Assembly: GCA_900468285.1 (NCBI GenBank)
Contig: UBTF01000008.1
Coordinates: forward strand, 310,001-374,000
Length of the DNA stretch: 64,000 nt
Source of the DNA: Hyphomicrobiales bacterium
Lineage (GTDB): Bacteria > Pseudomonadota > Alphaproteobacteria > Rhizobiales > Rhizobiaceae
Reading direction: 5' to 3'
Part shown: positions 9,305-18,573 of the stretch, piece after piece
Layout of the letters: each line of letters starts with the position of its first letter
How positions within the stretch are numbered: the first letter of the stretch is position 1
Program-made: the position numbers and the translations under genes
The notes under the pieces: model-generated
Seen by the model: the letters and a program-made list of their open reading frames with translations, nothing else
What the model was told of the DNA's origin: nothing
Database searches by the model: none

Positions 9305-9916
9305 TCAGACTTTGATGCCGAATTCGGCTAGGTCGGCCTTCAGCTTCTCCGCACCGGTAAAATGCACAGCCTGCCATCCGGCAGCCTTTGCACCTTCGAC
9401 ATTCGCCAATGAGTCATCGATGAAAATGCTGCTGGCCGGGTCCAGCCCGAATGTCTGCGCGTGCAATTCATAGATCGCCACATCGGGCTTGATCAGGCCG
9501 ACATCGCCTGAAACGGTCACGCCACGGGAAAGCGTGAGGAACGGGTACATCTTCTGCGCCTCGCGAAAAGTGTCGGAGGCGAAATTCGTCAGCATGGTCA
9601 CGTCGTGGCCGCCATCGATCAGGCCTTTGAGAATGGCGACGGAATCGTCGTAGGAATGCGAAACCATTTCGTGCCAGTGCAGGCGGAAGGCGCGGATGGT
9701 CTCTTCATGGTCGGGATGATCCTGCAAAAGCAGCGCCTCGGCATCCGCCCATGTCCGGCCGCGGTCCTGTTCCAGGTTCCATTCATGGGTGCAGACATTT
9801 TCAAAAAACCATGTCCGCTCCGCCGCATCCGGGATGAGGCGGCTATAGGGAATGTTGGGGTCGTAATGGATCAAAACCTTGCCGATGTCGAAAACGATGT
9901 GGTTGATCTTGGTCAT
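9305..9916 (-). CDS. HAD-superfamily hydrolase (YihX/haloacid-dehalogenase-like)
   Basis: This 203-residue protein has motif I FDIGKVLIHYD, motif II MLTNFAS, a motif III lysine in LIKPDVAIY and motif IV FIDDSLANVEGA. The DxG (instead of DxD) motif I and the IDDS motif match the HAD-IA group that includes YihX (alpha-D-glucose-1-phosphate phosphatase) and similar enzymes. The ATG at 9916 shares one base with the mutY stop codon (TGATG), so translation is probably coupled to mutY. Its role next to a DNA-repair gene is unclear; a nucleotide-pool or sugar-phosphate role would be a guess. Confidence 0.87.
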   Translation of the reverse strand: MTKINHIVFDIGKVLIHYDPNIPYSRLIPDAAERTWFFENVCTHEWNLEQDRGRTWADAEALLLQDHPDHEETIRAFRLHWHEMVSHSYDDSVAILKGLIDGGHDVTMLTNFASDTFREAQKMYPFLTLSRGVTVSGDVGLIKPDVAIYELHAQTFGLDPASSIFIDDSLANVEGAKAAGWQAVHFTGAEKLKADLAEFGIKV

Positions 9917-11016
9917 CAATTTTTCCTGCTCTTATCAAATGCCAGAGGAATAGCCTGAGAGATGGCTTTTTTCATCACTGTCGGCAGCGCCTGGGCATCA
10001 AGATTTGTGACCGGCTCCCACCATTCGTCATTTGCCCCGGTGGTTAGTGCACTTGCGACCTTCGCCCGGAAGATGGACAGCCGAAGCTCGAAATGGGTGA
10101 AGACATGGGTGATTGTGCCGGCGGCTTCCCACTCGGCGGCAAAGGGTGCGTGATCGGTGTCTATGCCGCCATCGATCCGCGCCGTCCATGCGGTTGTCGG
10201 CACTTCGGTCATGCCGCCCAGCAATCCGGTTTCGACGCGGCGGCGCAGCAGGATTTCTCCCCTGTCGTTGACCGCGATGAAAGCTGCGCCGACACGAACC
10301 GGCTTTTGCTTCTTGGCAGCCTTGACCGGAAACCGCTCCGGCTCATCTTGCGAAAGCGCCAGACAGTGGCCGTTGAACGGACAGAGCGCGCAGGCGGGGC
10401 GCTTGGGGGTGCAGATCGTCGCGCCGAGGTCCATCATGGCTTGTGCAAAATCACCTGGACGGCCGGCAGGGGTTATTTCCGCCACCTTCGCCCGCATCAC
10501 GCCCTTGGAGCCGGGCAGTGGTCCATCGATGCAAAACAGGCGGGAAATCACGCGTTCGACATTGCCATCCAGCACGGCGGATTGCCGGTTGAAGGCGATG
10601 GCCGCAACCGCTGCCGCCGTATAATCGCCGATGCCGGGCAGTTTCTTCAGGCCTTCCTCGGTATCGGGAAAGACGCCGCCATGCTCGCTTGCGACGGCTT
10701 CGGCGCACTTCTTCAAATTGCGCGCACGGGCATAATAACCAAGCCCCGCCCATGCGGCCATTACGTCCTCGTTGGGGGCGGCAGCCAGATCCTCGACCCT
10801 CGGCCACAGCGCCAGAAACTTGGCGAAGTAAGGCTTTACCGCCTGAACGGTCGTCTGCTGAAGCATGACTTCCGACAGCCAGACGTGATAGGGATTGGCC
10901 CGCAGGCCCTTTGCCGTCATGGGCGGCGATGTGCGCCACGGCAGGTCGCGATGATGTCTGTCGTACCATGCCAGCAGCATGTCCGCATAAGGCGGATTTT
11001 CGATTTTATGAAGCAT
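9916..11016 (-). CDS. mutY: A/G-specific adenine glycosylase MutY
   Basis: MutY (366 aa) removes adenine paired with 8-oxoguanine or guanine. The helix-hairpin-helix LPGIGDYTAAA and the catalytic region LDGNVERV are present. The 4Fe-4S cluster ligands follow the C-x6-C-x2-C-x5-C pattern (CTPKRPACALCPFNGHC). A C-terminal NUDIX-like domain (from about residue 230, with GAAFIAVNDRGEILLRRR) recognises 8-oxoG. Length is normal. It heads a minus-strand operon with the HAD hydrolase and is divergent from the DUF721 gene. Confidence 0.97.
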   Translation of the reverse strand: MLHKIENPPYADMLLAWYDRHHRDLPWRTSPPMTAKGLRANPYHVWLSEVMLQQTTVQAVKPYFAKFLALWPRVEDLAAAPNEDVMAAWAGLGYYARARNLKKCAEAVASEHGGVFPDTEEGLKKLPGIGDYTAAAVAAIAFNRQSAVLDGNVERVISRLFCIDGPLPGSKGVMRAKVAEITPAGRPGDFAQAMMDLGATICTPKRPACALCPFNGHCLALSQDEPERFPVKAAKKQKPVRVGAAFIAVNDRGEILLRRRVETGLLGGMTEVPTTAWTARIDGGIDTDHAPFAAEWEAAGTITHVFTHFELRLSIFRAKVASALTTGANDEWWEPVTNLDAQALPTVMKKAISQAIPLAFDKSRKN

Positions 11017-11096
11017 GGTTTGCTGTGGCCCTCTTATTGCGGCTATACTTGGTTCATCCGCCTGCGTCGATCAAGCCATCAGTTCATGAGCATCCA

Positions 11097-11609
11097 ATGA
11101 AAAAGCCTCGCAAAGGCGTCATCCAGATTGCCGAAATCGCAAACGGCATCATCGATCCGGTTCTGGCAAAGAGAGCCGGTATCAGCACCTCGCTGCTGGG
11201 TTCCTGGGACGAGATTGCAGGGGCGGATTTTGCAGATTGCACGCGCCCGGAAAAGATCACCTGGCCGCGTCGCGACGAGGGGCCGGACCGTGGTGGCTAC
11301 CAGCCCGGCGTCCTGACCATTGCCTGTGAAGGTGCGCGCGCGCTTTTCCTGACCCACGCCCAGGGCGAGCTGATTTCCCGCATCAACGGCTTTTTCGGCT
11401 TCCCTGCCGTTCGCCAGATCAGGATCGTCCAGAAGCCCGTATCGCAGACCCTGAACCGTCGTCCAAAGCCACAGCCTTTGCGCGGCGAGGCCGCCCGGCG
11501 TCTGGAAGGCATGATGGAAGGCATCGAGAGCGAAGCCCTGCGCAAGGCGGTGGAGCGTCTGGGCACAGCCGTCATGCAGAAAAAACGCGCCGGCGGACGG
11601 ATAATTTAG
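11097..11609 (+). CDS. DUF721 / DciA-family protein
   Basis: This 170-residue protein has the N-terminal DUF721 domain, with the typical WDEIAGADFADCTRPEKI segment and the following hydrophobic strands (GVLTIACEGARALFLTHAQGEL). In other bacteria the DUF721 protein DciA loads or assists the replicative helicase DnaB; whether this rhizobial version does so is inferred. The ATG at 11097 is chosen because it begins MKKPRKGVIQIAEI immediately ahead of the domain. It is divergent from mutY. Confidence 0.85.
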   Translation: MKKPRKGVIQIAEIANGIIDPVLAKRAGISTSLLGSWDEIAGADFADCTRPEKITWPRRDEGPDRGGYQPGVLTIACEGARALFLTHAQGELISRINGFFGFPAVRQIRIVQKPVSQTLNRRPKPQPLRGEAARRLEGMMEGIESEALRKAVERLGTAVMQKKRAGGRII

Positions 11610-11734
11610 CGACAAGCTGTCCTTGACTGGTCACAATTCTTTGACAAGAAGAAGAGAAATGGCTGCTTGTTATGAACGGGTTGCCGCTATATCGGAATCG
11701 CAGACAAATGAGTCTTTCAAAAACAGGTGCTTTC

Positions 11735-12415
11735 ATGCATTTTCCCGAATTCAATATGACCCGTCGCAACCTCCTGGGCGGCGTTGCGCTTGCTGCGGTT
11801 TCAGCGGCACTGCCTTTTGCCTTGCTGCCGAATGAGGCGCTTGCGCAGGAACTGCCTGAATCGTCAGGCAATGTGGACATGGCAGAGGTCATGAAGCCCG
11901 GCCCGCTGCCGGACCGTGCGCTGGGTGATGCCAATGCTCCTGTAAAGATCGTCGAATACATGTCGATGACCTGCCCGCACTGCGCGCATTTCCACAATAC
12001 GACCTTCGAGGAAATCAAGAAGAAGTATATCGACACCGGCAAAGTCTATTTCGTCATTCGCGAATTCCCGTTCGATCCGCGCGCTGCCGCTGCCTTCATG
12101 CTGGCCCGTTGCGCACCTGAACAGCAGTATTATCCGTTCGTTTCCATGCTGTTCAAGCAGCAGCAGACATGGGCAACCGCGCAGGATGCACGCGCCGCCC
12201 TGCTGCAAATGTCAAAACTGGCCGGTTTTTCACAGGAGACATTCGAGGCCTGCTTGACGAACCAGAAGCTTCTGGATGATTTGAACGCAACGATGCAACG
12301 CGGTGCGACTGAGTTTGGCGTCAACTCGACCCCGACCTTCATCATCAATGGAAAGCGCTACGCTGGAGACATGTCTGTGGAAAAAATGTCGGCTCTGGTC
12401 GACAGCCTTCTCTAA
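11735..12415 (+). CDS. DsbA-family thiol:disulfide oxidoreductase with Tat-like signal
   Basis: With the ATG at 11735 the protein is 226 residues. The N-terminus has a twin-arginine-like segment (TRRNLLGGVALAA) and an ALA cleavage site near residue 38, so export to the periplasm is expected. The active site CPHC is at residues 80-83 and the cis-proline loop is NSTPTFIING. This matches DsbA/ScsC-like proteins of alphaproteobacteria (thioredoxin fold with helical insertion). Starts at 11708 or 11756 are also possible. A good terminator follows before smc. Confidence 0.9.
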   Translation: MHFPEFNMTRRNLLGGVALAAVSAALPFALLPNEALAQELPESSGNVDMAEVMKPGPLPDRALGDANAPVKIVEYMSMTCPHCAHFHNTTFEEIKKKYIDTGKVYFVIREFPFDPRAAAAFMLARCAPEQQYYPFVSMLFKQQQTWATAQDARAALLQMSKLAGFSQETFEACLTNQKLLDDLNATMQRGATEFGVNSTPTFIINGKRYAGDMSVEKMSALVDSLL

Positions 12416-12430
12416 AAGACGTTACCGGAC

Positions 12431-12469
12431 AAAAACGGGCGACGGATGCTTCCGTGCGCCCGTTTTTTT
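12431..12469 (+). terminator. Rho-independent terminator after the DsbA-like gene
   Basis: AAAAACGGGCG pairs with CGCCCGTTTTT and is followed by further T residues. It ends 17 bp before smc, separating the two transcripts. Confidence 0.88.
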
Positions 12470-12486
12470 GCATTTGAGGCGGCGGC

Positions 12487-15400
12487 ATGAAGTTCAATAA
12501 GCTGCGGCTCCTCGGCTTCAAATCCTTCGGTGAGCCTTCCGAATTCCTCATCGAGCCGGGGTTGACCGGCGTCGTCGGGCCGAATGGTTGTGGCAAGTCA
12601 AATCTTGTCGAAGCCCTTCGCTGGGTGATGGGCGAGAACTCCTACAAGAACATGCGCGCGTCCGGCATGGATGACGTGATTTTCTCGGGCTCCGGCAATC
12701 GCCCCGCGCGCAACACCGCCGAAGTCGGCCTTTATCTCGATAATTCCGACCGCACCGCGCCTGCTGCCTTCAACGATGCCGATGAAATTCAGGTCACGCG
12801 CCGCATCGAGCGCGAGAACGGCTCGGTCTATCGCATCAACGGCAAGGAAGCCCGCGCCAAGGATGTGCAGCTTCTGTTTGCCGATGCTTCCACCGGCGCG
12901 CGCTCGCCCTCCATGGTGGGGCAGGGGCGTATCGGCGAACTCATCAATGCCAAGCCGCAGGCGCGCCGGCAATTGCTGGAAGAGGCAGCAGGCATTTCCG
13001 GCCTGCATTCGCGCAGGCACGAGGCGGAACTGCGCCTGCGTGCGGCGGAGAGCAATCTTGAGCGGCTGGAAGATGTGACGGCGCAGCTGGAAAGCCAGAT
13101 CGAAAGCCTCAAAAGGCAGGCGCGTCAGGCGAACCGCTTCAAGATGCTGTCGGCGGATATCCGTGCCCGCGAAGCAACGTTGCTGCACATTCGCTGGGTG
13201 GAAGCCAAGCAGGCGGAGGGCGAGGCGGAAAGCGCGCTCAATCAGGCCACCAATGTGGTCGCCGAAAAGGCGCAGCGGCAGATGGAAGCAGCAAAGGAAC
13301 AGGGCATTGCCAGTTTCAAGCTGCCGGAACTGCGCGAAAACGAGGCCAAGGTCGCTGCTGCCCTGCAACGTCTGCAAATTGCCCGCACGCAGCTGGACGA
13401 AGAAACCAACCGCATCCTTCGCCGCCGTGATGAGCTTGCCCGTCGTCTGGCGCAACTGGGTGAAGATATTGAACGCGAAGAGCGAATGGTTTCCGACAAT
13501 GCCGAAATCCTCGCCCGGCTGGATGCCGAGGAAGCCGACATCCGCGACATCATGGCCGACTCTGGACGCTATTTCGAGGAGACACGCGAGGCTTTCGAGC
13601 TGGCGGCGGCAAAGCTTACCGAGAGCGAGCGCATTTTCGCAAGCCTCACGGCAGAGCGCGCCGAAGCTTCCGCCAATCGCAGTCAGCTTGAGCGCACCAT
13701 CCGTGATCTCGCAGACCGGAAAGCGCGGCTGGAGCGTCAGGCGTCGGAAGCATCGGCGGAAATCGAAAACATAGACGAAAAACTCTCCGGCCTGCCTGAC
13801 CCTTCGGAGAAGCGCGAAAGCGTGGAAGCCGCAGAAATCGCCGTCGAGGATGCGTTGATCGTGGTAGAAGAAGCGGAAACGGCCGTTGCCGAGGCGCGGT
13901 CTGCGGAAGCCATGGCGCGTGGCCCCGTTGACGCCGCCCGCAGCCGCCTCAATGCTCTGGAAACCGAATCGAGAACGATTTCGAGAATGCTGGCTGCCGG
14001 TGCCGTATCCGGCTCGTTTACGCCTGTGGCTGAAGAGTTGACGGTCAATCGCGGCTTTGAAGCTGCCCTTGGTGCCGCCTTGGGCGATGATCTCGAAAGC
14101 CCTCTGGACCCTGCCGCTCCGGCCTACTGGACCGCCAATGGCGAAGGTGAGGCCGATCCTTCGCTGCCGGATGGCATTCCTTCCCTGCTTGCGCAGGTGA
14201 CAGGGCCGGAGGCGCTGAATCGCAGGCTGCGCCAGACGGGTATCGTCTCGACCCTGGATGACGCCAAACGTCTTATGCCTGCCCTCAAACCAGGCCAGCG
14301 CCTCGTCACCAGAGAAGGTGCGCTGTTCCGCTGGGACGGTCACATTACAAGCGCCGATGCTCCCGGCAACGCAGCCCTGCGGCTGGCCCAGAAAAACCGT
14401 CTGGCAGAACTTGAGGGCGAGGTTGAAGAGGCGCGTTACGCGCTGGAGGAAGCCGAAGAACAGCTGGCTGCCAGCGCCGATCAGATCAGACTGGTGGAAA
14501 GCCAGCTTGCCGAAGCGCGCGAACGCAGCCGTCTGGCATCCCGCCAGCTGGTTGAAGCGCGCGAGGCGCTGTCTGTGGCTGAGCGTGCGTCCGGCGATCT
14601 TTTGCGCCGCCGCGATGTCGTCTCTGAAGCGATCAACCAGATCAGCGGCCAGATCGATGACATCGCCATGCAGGAAGAAAACGCCCGGATCGAACTGGAA
14701 GAGGCGGTCGATCTCATCGATCTCGATACGCGACTGCGGGAAAGCCAGCTGGAGGTTGCGACCGACCGCAGCACGGTGGCAGAGGCCCGCGCCCGGCATG
14801 AGGGGCTCAGCCGCGAGGCCGAGGCGCAACAACGCCGCATCAATGCCATCGCGCAGGAGCGTGCGACATGGCAGGCCCGTGCCGACAATGCCAGCGGCCA
14901 TATTGCCACGCTGCGCGCACGCGAGGATGAAGCCCGCGACGAGCTTGCGGAACTGGATATCGCGCCGGAAGAGTTCGACGAAAAGCGCCGCAATCTCCTG
15001 ACGCAGCTTCAAAAGACCGAAGAAGAACGCCGACTGGCCGCAGACCAGCTTGTCGAGGCGGAACGTTTGCAGCGTGAGGCTGACCGCGTCGCGGCAATTG
15101 CCCTGTCGGAGCTTGCCGAGGCCCGCGAAAAGCGCGGCCGTGCCGAAGAGCGGCTGGTCTCGGCCCGGGAAAAGCGGCAGGAAAGCGAACATCGCATTTA
15201 CGAAACCCTCAATGTCGAGCCGCATCTGGCCTTTCGCCTGACGGGCTTGCCCGTCGACGCGCCGATGCCTGAGATTCGCGATGTCGAGCGCGATCTGGAC
15301 CGGCTGAAGATCGAGCGCGAGAGGCTCGGTGCCGTCAACCTGCGCGCTGAAGAGGAACAGGCGGAGCTGTCTGAAAAGCTGGCGGCGCTGATCAAGGAGC

Positions 15401-15951
15401 GCGACGACATCATCGATGCCGTGCGCAAGCTGCGCGCAGGAATTCACAATCTCAACCGCGAGGGACGCGAGCGTCTGGTTGCTGCGTTCGATATCGTCAA
15501 CACGCAATTCCAGCGTCTATTCACGCATCTTTTCGGCGGCGGCACGGCGGAACTGCAACTGATCGAATCGGATGATCCGCTGGAAGCGGGCCTTGAAATT
15601 CTCGCCCGTCCGCCGGGCAAGAAACCGCAGACCATGACACTGCTTTCGGGTGGGGAGCAGGCGCTCACCGCCATGGCACTTATCTTCGCCGTCTTCCTCA
15701 CCAATCCCGCGCCAATCTGCGTGCTGGACGAAGTGGACGCGCCGCTGGACGATCACAACGTCGAGCGATACTGCAATCTCATGGACGAGATGGTGGCTTC
15801 GACTGAGACCCGTTTCGTCATCATCACCCACAACCCCATCACCATGGCGCGCATGGACCGCCTCTTTGGTGTGACCATGGCAGAGCAGGGTGTATCACAG
15901 CTCGTGTCCGTGGATCTGCAGGTGGCGGAGAGATTGGCTGAGGCGGGTTGA
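12487..15951 (+). CDS. smc: chromosome segregation ATPase SMC
   Basis: This 1154-residue SMC protein has Walker A GPNGCGKSNL at residues 31-40, two long coiled-coil arms (about 170-500 and 660-990), a hinge around 505-650, the ABC signature LSGGEQALTAMAL from about 1053 and Walker B VLDEVDAPLDD from about 1079. SMC forms a ring-shaped dimer that organises and segregates the chromosome together with ScpA/ScpB, which are not in this window. Length is standard. The start ATG at 12487 opens MKFNKLRLLGFKSF, the canonical SMC N-terminus. Confidence 0.98.
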   Translation: MKFNKLRLLGFKSFGEPSEFLIEPGLTGVVGPNGCGKSNLVEALRWVMGENSYKNMRASGMDDVIFSGSGNRPARNTAEVGLYLDNSDRTAPAAFNDADEIQVTRRIERENGSVYRINGKEARAKDVQLLFADASTGARSPSMVGQGRIGELINAKPQARRQLLEEAAGISGLHSRRHEAELRLRAAESNLERLEDVTAQLESQIESLKRQARQANRFKMLSADIRAREATLLHIRWVEAKQAEGEAESALNQATNVVAEKAQRQMEAAKEQGIASFKLPELRENEAKVAAALQRLQIARTQLDEETNRILRRRDELARRLAQLGEDIEREERMVSDNAEILARLDAEEADIRDIMADSGRYFEETREAFELAAAKLTESERIFASLTAERAEASANRSQLERTIRDLADRKARLERQASEASAEIENIDEKLSGLPDPSEKRESVEAAEIAVEDALIVVEEAETAVAEARSAEAMARGPVDAARSRLNALETESRTISRMLAAGAVSGSFTPVAEELTVNRGFEAALGAALGDDLESPLDPAAPAYWTANGEGEADPSLPDGIPSLLAQVTGPEALNRRLRQTGIVSTLDDAKRLMPALKPGQRLVTREGALFRWDGHITSADAPGNAALRLAQKNRLAELEGEVEEARYALEEAEEQLAASADQIRLVESQLAEARERSRLASRQLVEAREALSVAERASGDLLRRRDVVSEAINQISGQIDDIAMQEENARIELEEAVDLIDLDTRLRESQLEVATDRSTVAEARARHEGLSREAEAQQRRINAIAQERATWQARADNASGHIATLRAREDEARDELAELDIAPEEFDEKRRNLLTQLQKTEEERRLAADQLVEAERLQREADRVAAIALSELAEAREKRGRAEERLVSAREKRQESEHRIYETLNVEPHLAFRLTGLPVDAPMPEIRDVERDLDRLKIERERLGAVNLRAEEEQAELSEKLAALIKERDDIIDAVRKLRAGIHNLNREGRERLVAAFDIVNTQFQRLFTHLFGGGTAELQLIESDDPLEAGLEILARPPGKKPQTMTLLSGGEQALTAMALIFAVFLTNPAPICVLDEVDAPLDDHNVERYCNLMDEMVASTETRFVIITHNPITMARMDRLFGVTMAEQGVSQLVSVDLQVAERLAEAG

Positions 15952-16467
15952 TTGTCCGATATCGGAAGGTGGCCCTTGCGCAAGTTCCGTCTGTTGCTTG
16001 TCACTCAACGAGATCTGGATTGCATTGAAGTCTTGCGTGAAAGCCCTGTTGAAAAGGCTGCCTGTTTTTGCGAGCTCGTCATATTCGATTATTAACTGTT
16101 CATCATTCCAATTAACTTTCCGGAAATGAGTTCAAAGTAACGTCCGGCCTATGTAGGCTTCATGAAGAAGTCATTCCGTGCCTGTGGCACGATGCCAGTC
16201 GCCGATATCGAGGCGATATACTGTGCTCAACCCTATTGTCTGACGCTTTGATTCGAGGAGTTTGAAGCTCTCGTAATTTAGAAAACTGCACCAACAGATT
16301 TTTTAGTTATGAATATTAGAAAATAGGTCTGCGCAAGGCTCAGGAGGTTCGTTACGGGAGGACGGCCAAACACCTCGCACACGACACCTGATCGAAGATT
16401 ATCCACACCACATAAGTTCATCATGCGTCTTGGGAGGAATGACGTATTAAAACCAAAGGGTTATATT
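15952..16467. other. intergenic region smc to chemoreceptor gene
   Basis: About 515 bp with lower GC than its neighbours. I see no convincing ORF, RNA gene or terminator. The stretch before 16423 contains AGGAGG and GGGAGGA motifs without a matching start, and presumably holds the chemoreceptor promoter. Confidence 0.5.
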
Positions 16468-18384
16468 GTGCTCAACAATTTTCGCATTAAGACGCTATTG
16501 CCACTTATCTTCGCGGTTGTCGTTTTCTTTGGAGCAGCTCAAGGCGCATTTTCTATTTATTCCGTCAGTCAGCTTCAGGGTGAACTCGATAATATGGGGT
16601 ACCGCCTATCGCGCTCGACGCAAATGGCTGAATTGGATCGGCTGCTCGGTGATGTCCGCCGCCAGTATGCTTTTATGCTTGCCGCGCGCAATGCAACAGA
16701 AATCGCGGAAACCGAGGCCAATCTCAACAAGGCAAGCGAAGCGCGGGAGCGTGCTTTCAACGCATATATCGGAAGCTTGAGCTCGGAGCTCATGCAGGTA
16801 AAAGCGCGCGAAACGGAAGCTGCTATCGATGAATATAAGAAAGCGGGAGCCAAGCTGATCCAGCAAAAGAAAGCTGGCCAGGACGACGAGGCTAAGGCGA
16901 CGATCAAGGAATTGACTGCACGTGGTACCGAGGCGGTTGCACGTTTTTCCGAAATGCTTGCGCTGAATAAGTCCGCCGGAGAAGCGGCCCTGACAAAAGC
17001 TACGGGTATCGCAGAGTTTTCATTCAACGCAACCATCCTGATGGTCGTCATCGTCAGCATCATTGGCACACTGGCTGCCGTGTTCAGTTTCCGAAAAATC
17101 GCGAAACCTATCGCTGAAATCACGATGTCCATGGACAGGCTTGCCGCCAATGACACGTCTTCCGAAGTGCCCCATGGCAACCGAAAAGACGAGATCGGTG
17201 CAATGTCTGCCGCCGTCTCCGTATTCCGAGAGAGCGCACTGGAGCGTGCCCGGCTGGAACGGGAAGCCGAAGCCAATCGCAGCCTGTCGGAAAACGACCG
17301 GATTGCCCGAGAAGAGCAGAAGGCAAGAGAAGCAGCCGATACCCAATTTGCTGTCGACAATCTCGCAAGTGGCCTTTCGCGCCTTTCAGAAGGCGATGTG
17401 TCCTACCGCATCAGCCAGCCTTTCGTCGAACATCTCGATGTCGTACGTCACAACTTCAACGCGTCTGCCGAAAAGCTCCAGTCCGCGCTTTCCCGCGTGG
17501 CCGAGAATGCGCGTGGTATCGATGCCGGTGCCAATGAGATTCGGGCCGCAGCCGATGATCTGGCGAAGCGCACCGAGCAGCAGGCAGCTTCGGTGGAAGA
17601 AACGGCTGCTGCTCTGGAAGAGATCACAACCACAGTGAAGGACTCCACCAAGCGCGCGCAGGAAGCCGGTCAACTGGTGGCGAAAGCTCGCACAGGGGCC
17701 GAGCAGTCTGGCGAAGTCGTGCGCAAGGCTGTGATTGCGATGGAGCAGATCGAGAAATCATCCTCGGAAATCTCCAACATCATCAGCGTTATCGACGAAA
17801 TCGCGTTCCAGACCAACCTTCTGGCGCTCAATGCCGGTGTTGAAGCTGCTCGTGCGGGTGAGGCAGGCAAGGGCTTTGCTGTGGTTGCTCAGGAAGTGCG
17901 CGAACTTGCCCAGCGCTCTGCCAGTGCGGCCAAGGACATCAAGAGCTTGATCACCACGTCTAACACGCAGGTGGAGCAGGGCGTGCAGCTCGTTGGCGAA
18001 ACGGGTCGTGCGCTAGAAACCATCGTGACGGAAGTGCAGGAAATCAACCGGCATGTGGTCGCGATCGTAGAAGCCGCGCACGAGCAATCCTCGGGTCTTC
18101 AGCAGATCAACAACGCCGTCAACCAGATGGACCAGGATACGCAGAAAAACGCTGCGATGGTGGAAGAACAGACTGCTGCAAGCCATAGTCTTGCGCGTGA
18201 AGCCGCATCGCTGAACCAGCTTCTGGGCCAGTTCAAGCTTGCCGCAAATGCTTACGAAGCGCCGGTTCGCGCAGCAACGCCAGCCGAGCGTCCGGTTCAA
18301 TCTCCGGCCCGCGCACTCGGACGCAAAATCGCATCCGCCTTTAATGGCAATGCGGCATTGAAGCAGGATTGGGAAGAGTTCTGA
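16468..18384 (+). CDS. methyl-accepting chemotaxis protein with C-terminal DWEEF pentapeptide
   Basis: With the GTG at 16468 the receptor is 638 residues: TM1 at about 9-30, a helical periplasmic sensor at about 31-185, TM2 at about 187-207, HAMP at 208-262, a second HAMP-like stretch ([13 protein letters not shown]), and the signalling domain. The hairpin tip region contains [20 protein letters not shown], the CheA/CheW contact. The last five residues are DWEEF, resembling the CheR/CheB tether NWETF of enteric receptors. The start is uncertain; ATG 16423 adds 15 residues, and AAAGGG precedes the GTG. The ligand is unknown; the sensor resembles four-helix-bundle types. Confidence 0.93.
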   Translation: MLNNFRIKTLLPLIFAVVVFFGAAQGAFSIYSVSQLQGELDNMGYRLSRSTQMAELDRLLGDVRRQYAFMLAARNATEIAETEANLNKASEARERAFNAYIGSLSSELMQVKARETEAAIDEYKKAGAKLIQQKKAGQDDEAKATIKELTARGTEAVARFSEMLALNKSAGEAALTKATGIAEFSFNATILMVVIVSIIGTLAAVFSFRKIAKPIAEITMSMDRLAANDTSSEVPHGNRKDEIGAMSAAVSVFRESALERARLEREAEANRSLSENDRIAREEQKAREAADTQFAVDNLASGLSRLSEGDVSYRISQPFVEHLDVVRHNFNASAEKLQSALSRVAENARGIDAGANEIRAAADDLAKRTEQQAASVEETAAALEEITTTVKDSTKRAQEAGQLVAKARTGAEQSGEVVRKAVIAMEQIEKSSSEISNIISVIDEIAFQTNLLALNAGVEAARAGEAGKGFAVVAQEVRELAQRSASAAKDIKSLITTSNTQVEQGVQLVGETGRALETIVTEVQEINRHVVAIVEAAHEQSSGLQQINNAVNQMDQDTQKNAAMVEEQTAASHSLAREAASLNQLLGQFKLAANAYEAPVRAATPAERPVQSPARALGRKIASAFNGNAALKQDWEEF

Positions 18385-18413
18385 GCGGACATGCTCACGC
18401 ATCATGTGAACTG

Positions 18414-18443
18414 AAAAAACGCCCGTGCCAGTCGCGGGCGTTT
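18414..18443 (+). terminator. hairpin terminator after the chemoreceptor gene
   Basis: AAACGCCCG pairs with CGGGCGTTT across a 9-nt loop. The T-run is short, so efficiency is uncertain. Confidence 0.65.
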
Positions 18444-18573
18444 GATATTATCGACACAGACGCCGCATTTATGCTGCACTGCGGTGCCACCCTGCACGAA
18501 CTGGCGTTCCCAACATTATCACAATGCTGTAAAGGGTTGAAAAACAAGAACGCTTCTGGGTGGAGAGCGTAGA

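Noticed and set aside
12598-15507. A 969-codon open frame antisense to smc
   Set aside because: It lies wholly inside smc, has no ribosome-binding site or family signature, and is explained by the high GC at third codon positions.
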